From Deltaproteobacteria bacterium (GTDB taxonomy: Bacteria > Desulfobacterota > Binatia > Binatales > Binataceae), in contig JAJYRQ010000023.1 of the NCBI GenBank assembly GCA_021794015.1, positions 1 through 56,723 on the forward strand: a DNA stretch of 56,723 bases. Reading direction: 5' to 3'. The notes under the pieces are model-generated. The model was not told where the DNA came from. It did not search any database and saw only the letters and a list, made by a program, of their open reading frames with translations. A program made the position numbers and the translations under genes. Positions 54,019-56,723 of the stretch are shown in pieces. How positions within the stretch are numbered: the stretch's first letter is position 1; the number at the start of each line of letters is the position of its first letter.

Positions 54019-54645
54019 ATGAGACAACGGCTGTTATGGTGCGCGGTTCTGACGGCGATCGTCATCTCCGCGCCGGTATACGCGGAGGTGAGGATCGCTC
54101 TGGTTGACATGCAGCGGGCGATCAATGACTGTGACGCGGGCAAAAAGGCGAAGGCGCAGTTCCGAGCCAAAATCATGCAGGTCCAGGGCCGGCTTCAGAA
54201 AGAGCAGGCCGAGGTCCAGGCGCTCAAGGAGGAACTCGAAAAAAAGGGAATGCTGATGCGCCAGGACGAGCGGCAGAACCTGGAAGACCAGTACACCCAT
54301 AAGCTGCGCGCGTTCGAGCAGGAGTACAAAAACACCCGCGACGACCTGCGCGAAAAAGACGTGCAAATGACCGGCGCCATCGTGCGCGACCTCACCCATG
54401 TCGTACACACCCTCGGGCGCCAGCAGGGCTACACCCTGGTGGTAGAAAAGGCCAGCATCCTTTACGCCGTGCCGGCCGTCGACATAACCGACCAGGTCAT
54501 CCGCAGCTACAACGCGATGCACGTAAAGCCCGGCACCCTGGGGGCCAGCTCGGAAGCGCCGCGCCTGGGTAACCGCGGCCTCGGCGCCTCCCCGCTGAGC
54601 ATCGCGCCTGCCGGCACCGGCGGGCGGTCAACCATCTCCAGGTAG
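54019..54645 (+). CDS. skp: OmpH/Skp-family periplasmic chaperone
   Basis: 208 residues from the ATG at 54019. Signal peptide LLWCAVLTAIVISAPVYA, then EVRIALVDMQRAINDCDAGKKAKAQF (the Skp core motif), a long coiled-coil (about residues 50-120, KEQAEVQALKEELEKKGML) and the C-terminal strand LVVEKASILYAVPAVDITDQVIRSYN. The last ~35 residues are disordered. It ferries outer-membrane proteins to BamA. It follows bamA by 183 bp. Confidence 0.93.
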   Translation: MRQRLLWCAVLTAIVISAPVYAEVRIALVDMQRAINDCDAGKKAKAQFRAKIMQVQGRLQKEQAEVQALKEELEKKGMLMRQDERQNLEDQYTHKLRAFEQEYKNTRDDLREKDVQMTGAIVRDLTHVVHTLGRQQGYTLVVEKASILYAVPAVDITDQVIRSYNAMHVKPGTLGASSEAPRLGNRGLGASPLSIAPAGTGGRSTISR

Positions 54646-54811
54646 ATGGCGGGCGGGCGGCCTCAAGCGAATGCGGCGCGCAAAGGCCGCCCGCGCGGCG
54701 TAAAGCCCGCCCGGGCGCCCGCGCCGTCGCCCTTGCATCCAGGGGGCGGCGCCAGCGCCGAGCGGCATAAGGGGTAGCGCCATCGCCGGACTCATCCATC
54801 CCACGGCCGTA

Positions 54812-55573
54812 GTGCATCCGGGCGCGGAACTCGACCCAAGCGTCGAGGTTGGCCCCGGGGCGGTCATTGGTCCGGGCGTCTTGGTCGGCCCGCAAACTCG
54901 GATCGGGCCGTACGTGGTGATTGCCCGCAACACCAGGCTGGGGGCGCGCAACGTAATCTTCCAGTTCGCCTCGCTCGGCGCTGACCCGCAGGACCTCAAG
55001 TACCGGGGCGAGCCCTCGCGGCTCGAGATCGGCGACGACAACTGCATCCGCGAGTTCACCACCATCCACCGCGGCACCGAGGGCGGCGGCATGGTAACCC
55101 GGATCGGCAACCAGGTGCTGGTCATGAACTACGTTCACGTGGCCCACGACTGCATGGTTGGCGATCACGCGATCGTTTCCAATGCGACCCAGCTCGGCGG
55201 CCATTGCGTGCTCGAGCCGTGGGTGGTGGTGGCCGGGATGTGCGGCGTTCATCAATTCACCCGGGTGGGCGCGCATGCGATGGTGGCGGCCGGTTCTCGG
55301 CTGGCGCAGGACGTGCCGCCCTTTGCGATGGTGGCCGGCGACCGGGCGCGGCTGGTGGGGGTGAACGTTGTGGGCCTCGAGCGCCGGGGTTTCAGCGCCG
55401 AGACGGTTGCAGCGCTGAGGGCGGTCTTCCGCAAGCTCTTCTACGGGCGCGTGCCGCGCCAGCAGGCGGCCGAGCAAGTGCGGGCGCAGTACGGCCATCT
55501 GGCGGAAATTCGCCTGGTGCTCGACTTCATCGCCAGCTCGCAGCGCGGCGTGGTGGGGCGCGAGCGTGACTAG
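54812..55573 (+). CDS. lpxA: UDP-N-acetylglucosamine O-acyltransferase
   Basis: 253 residues from a GTG at 54812, the first ordinary start. Hexapeptide repeats (VEVGPGAVIGPGVLVGP, IGPYVVIARNTRLGARNVIFQF), then QFASLGADPQDLKYRGEPSRLEIGDDNCIREFTTIHRGT and the catalytic His in NYVHVAHDCMVGDHAIV; C-terminal helices end VLDFIASSQRG. It adds the first acyl chain to UDP-GlcNAc. In-frame codons upstream (IAGLIHPTAVV, from 54782) look like the true LpxA N-terminus, preceded by AAGGGGT but starting ATC. So the start is uncertain. LpxI overlaps its stop. Confidence 0.93.
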   Translation: MHPGAELDPSVEVGPGAVIGPGVLVGPQTRIGPYVVIARNTRLGARNVIFQFASLGADPQDLKYRGEPSRLEIGDDNCIREFTTIHRGTEGGGMVTRIGNQVLVMNYVHVAHDCMVGDHAIVSNATQLGGHCVLEPWVVVAGMCGVHQFTRVGAHAMVAAGSRLAQDVPPFAMVAGDRARLVGVNVVGLERRGFSAETVAALRAVFRKLFYGRVPRQQAAEQVRAQYGHLAEIRLVLDFIASSQRGVVGRERD

Positions 55574-56369
55574 CCTTGGGCTGATTGCCGGCAACGGCGC
55601 TTTCCCCCTGGCCGTGGCGCGCGCCGCGGTCGAGCGCGGCATCCGGCTGGTCATCGCGGCGCACCAGGGCGAAAGCCTGCCCGAGCTGGCGCGGGTCGGC
55701 GCGCGGCTGGCCTGGTTCAAGGTGGGTCAGCTCCAGGCGATCGTCGACTTTTTCAAGGCCGAGGGAATCGATTGCGCCGCGATGGCGGGCGGCATCTCGC
55801 GCGCCCGCCTGCACGCCACTTTTGCGCCCGACGCGCGCGCGCTGCGGATGCTGTCGGGGTTGAGCCGGTTAAGCGACGACGCGCTCTTGCGGGCCGTCGC
55901 CGCGGAGCTCGGCGCCGACGCAATCAGCGTGGTGGACCCCGTCGCGCTGCTGGACGGGGCCCTGGCGCCGCGCGGGCTTGCCGCGGGGCCGGCGCCGAGC
56001 GCCGCGCAGCTCGAGGACTTGCGCCTGGCCTGCTCGGTGCTAAAGGCGCTCGGCCCGTTTGACGTGGGTCAGACCGTGGCGGTATGCAGCGGGGTGGTCG
56101 GTGCGGTCGAGGCGCTCGAGGGCACCGACCGTGCGCTGGAGCGCGCGGCGGCGCTGTGCGGCAGCGGCTTCGTGGCGGCCAAGGGCGCCAAGCCGGGTCA
56201 GGACTTGCGCTTTGACCGGCCAGCCGTCGGACCTGCCACGGTCGAGTTGCTAAGCCGTCTGGGGGCCGCGCTGTTGGGGCTGGAGGCGGAGAAAGCGCTG
56301 ATTCTCGAGCGGCGGCTGACGTTGGAGACCGCCGAGCGCTGCGGCCTTACGGTCTACGGCTATGACTGA
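55566..56369 (+). CDS. lpxI: UDP-2,3-diacylglucosamine pyrophosphatase LpxI
   Basis: 267 residues from a GTG at 55566 that overlaps the lpxA stop. N-domain: LGLIAGNGAFPLAVARAAVERG, WFKVGQLQAIVDFFKAEGIDCAAMAGGISRAR. C-domain: SDDALLRAVAAEL, FDVGQTVAVCSGVVGAVEALEGTDRAL, GFVAAKGAKPGQDLRFDRPAVGPATVELL and EAEKALILE. It makes lipid X in species that lack LpxH. The next ATG is inside its last codons (ATGACTGA). Confidence 0.95.
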   Translation: MTSLGLIAGNGAFPLAVARAAVERGIRLVIAAHQGESLPELARVGARLAWFKVGQLQAIVDFFKAEGIDCAAMAGGISRARLHATFAPDARALRMLSGLSRLSDDALLRAVAAELGADAISVVDPVALLDGALAPRGLAAGPAPSAAQLEDLRLACSVLKALGPFDVGQTVAVCSGVVGAVEALEGTDRALERAAALCGSGFVAAKGAKPGQDLRFDRPAVGPATVELLSRLGAALLGLEAEKALILERRLTLETAERCGLTVYGYD

Positions 56370-56723
56370 GGTGCGTCTGGCGCTGGTCGGCGCGGGCCGT
56401 CTGGGCGCGTTGCACGCGCAAAAGTGCGCGCAGCAGCCCGGCGCCCGCCTGCGCTACGTCGTGGATGTCAACGCGGCGCGCGCTCAAAGGGTCGCGGCCG
56501 GCGCGGCGGCTGCCATCCTTGCCGACTACCGCGAGCTTAAGGGCAGAGTGGAGGCCGCAATCGTGGCCGCGCCGAGCCTGCTGCACCACGAGATCGCCCG
56601 CTACCTGCTCGAAGAGGGGATCGACGTCCTGCTGGAAAAGCCGATGGCAGCCACGGTCGAGCAGGCGCGCGACTTGGCCGCTGTGGCCGAGCGCGCCGGC
56701 CGCATCCTCCAGATAGGCCAAGA
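56362..56723 (+). CDS. Gfo/Idh/MocA-family oxidoreductase (partial)
   Basis: 120 residues up to the right edge. The NAD(P)-binding N-terminus reads TEVRLALVGAGRLGALHAQKC, then the Rossmann acid VVDVNAARAQRVA, the family helix VEAAIVAAPSLLHHEIARYLLEEGIDVLLEKPMA with the EKP catalytic motif, and the start of the linker. In deltaproteobacterial genomes a gene of this family often sits between lpxI and lpxB. It may modify a UDP-sugar for lipid A (inference). The start overlaps the lpxI stop. Confidence 0.9.
   Translation, partial: MTEVRLALVGAGRLGALHAQKCAQQPGARLRYVVDVNAARAQRVAAGAAAAILADYRELKGRVEAAIVAAPSLLHHEIARYLLEEGIDVLLEKPMAATVEQARDLAAVAERAGRILQIGQ

Overview
The window is a GC-rich Gram-negative bacterial chromosome segment with a full lipopolysaccharide outer-membrane toolkit (BamA, Skp, LpxA, LpxI, LpxL-type acyltransferase, LolCD, a GspD secretin). 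The order bamA-skp-lpxA-lpxI-Gfo/Idh resembles deltaproteobacterial lineages. A probable selenoprotein and a transhydroxylase-like molybdoenzyme fit a Desulfobacterota- or Binatota-like organism. That placement is inference from gene content; no rRNA gene is present to settle it.

Layout. 1-2374: 5' part of a branched-chain amino-acid type binding protein, then a decayed restriction-modification-like remnant (frameshifted DNA methyltransferase, PLD-family gene with in-frame TGA and frameshift). 2375-4700: an ECF sigma / anti-sigma / two Spy-like periplasmic protein module with an ECF-type promoter at its head. 4726-9964: an oxalate/formate-type MFS gene with a 3' frameshift, a 116-bp inverted-repeat element, and a tetR-emrA-emrB efflux operon. 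10296-17745: the translation operon rimP-nusA-ylxR-infB-ylxP-rbfA-truB, with a promoter that runs straight into a terminator-like hairpin. 17856-26835: SDR, KorAB ferredoxin oxidoreductase, acylphosphatase, LigA, MBL hydrolase, PduO, nitroreductase and a hypothetical, all on the minus strand.

27129-31461 (plus): a Zn/Mn-type ABC pair (ATPase and permease, no binding protein), then a mer-like module: MerR regulator, outer-membrane barrel, a periplasmic HMA protein whose GMxCxxC motif reads GMD-TGA-AVC (probable selenocysteine, with a SECIS-like hairpin just downstream), and a MerT-like membrane protein. This is the most striking feature of the window. 31462-33325 holds one orphan hypothetical gene between non-coding, repeat-bearing stretches. 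33326-35436: methyltransferase, DUF167 and alpha/beta hydrolase.

35680-40802: a two-subunit molybdopterin enzyme resembling pyrogallol-phloroglucinol transhydroxylase, followed by an MFS carboxylate-type symporter; this suggests handling of phenolic compounds. 40943-46130: M20 peptidase, AstA-like succinyltransferase, zinc ribbon, outer-membrane protein, LpxL-like acyltransferase. 46239-48902: orphan secretin with Gly/Met and Gly/Tyr repeats. 49260-56723: lolC-lolD-bamA-skp-lpxA-lpxI and a truncated Gfo/Idh oxidoreductase, an envelope biogenesis operon lacking lpxD and fabZ in their usual place. I saw no tRNA, rRNA, CRISPR array, transposase or integrase gene.
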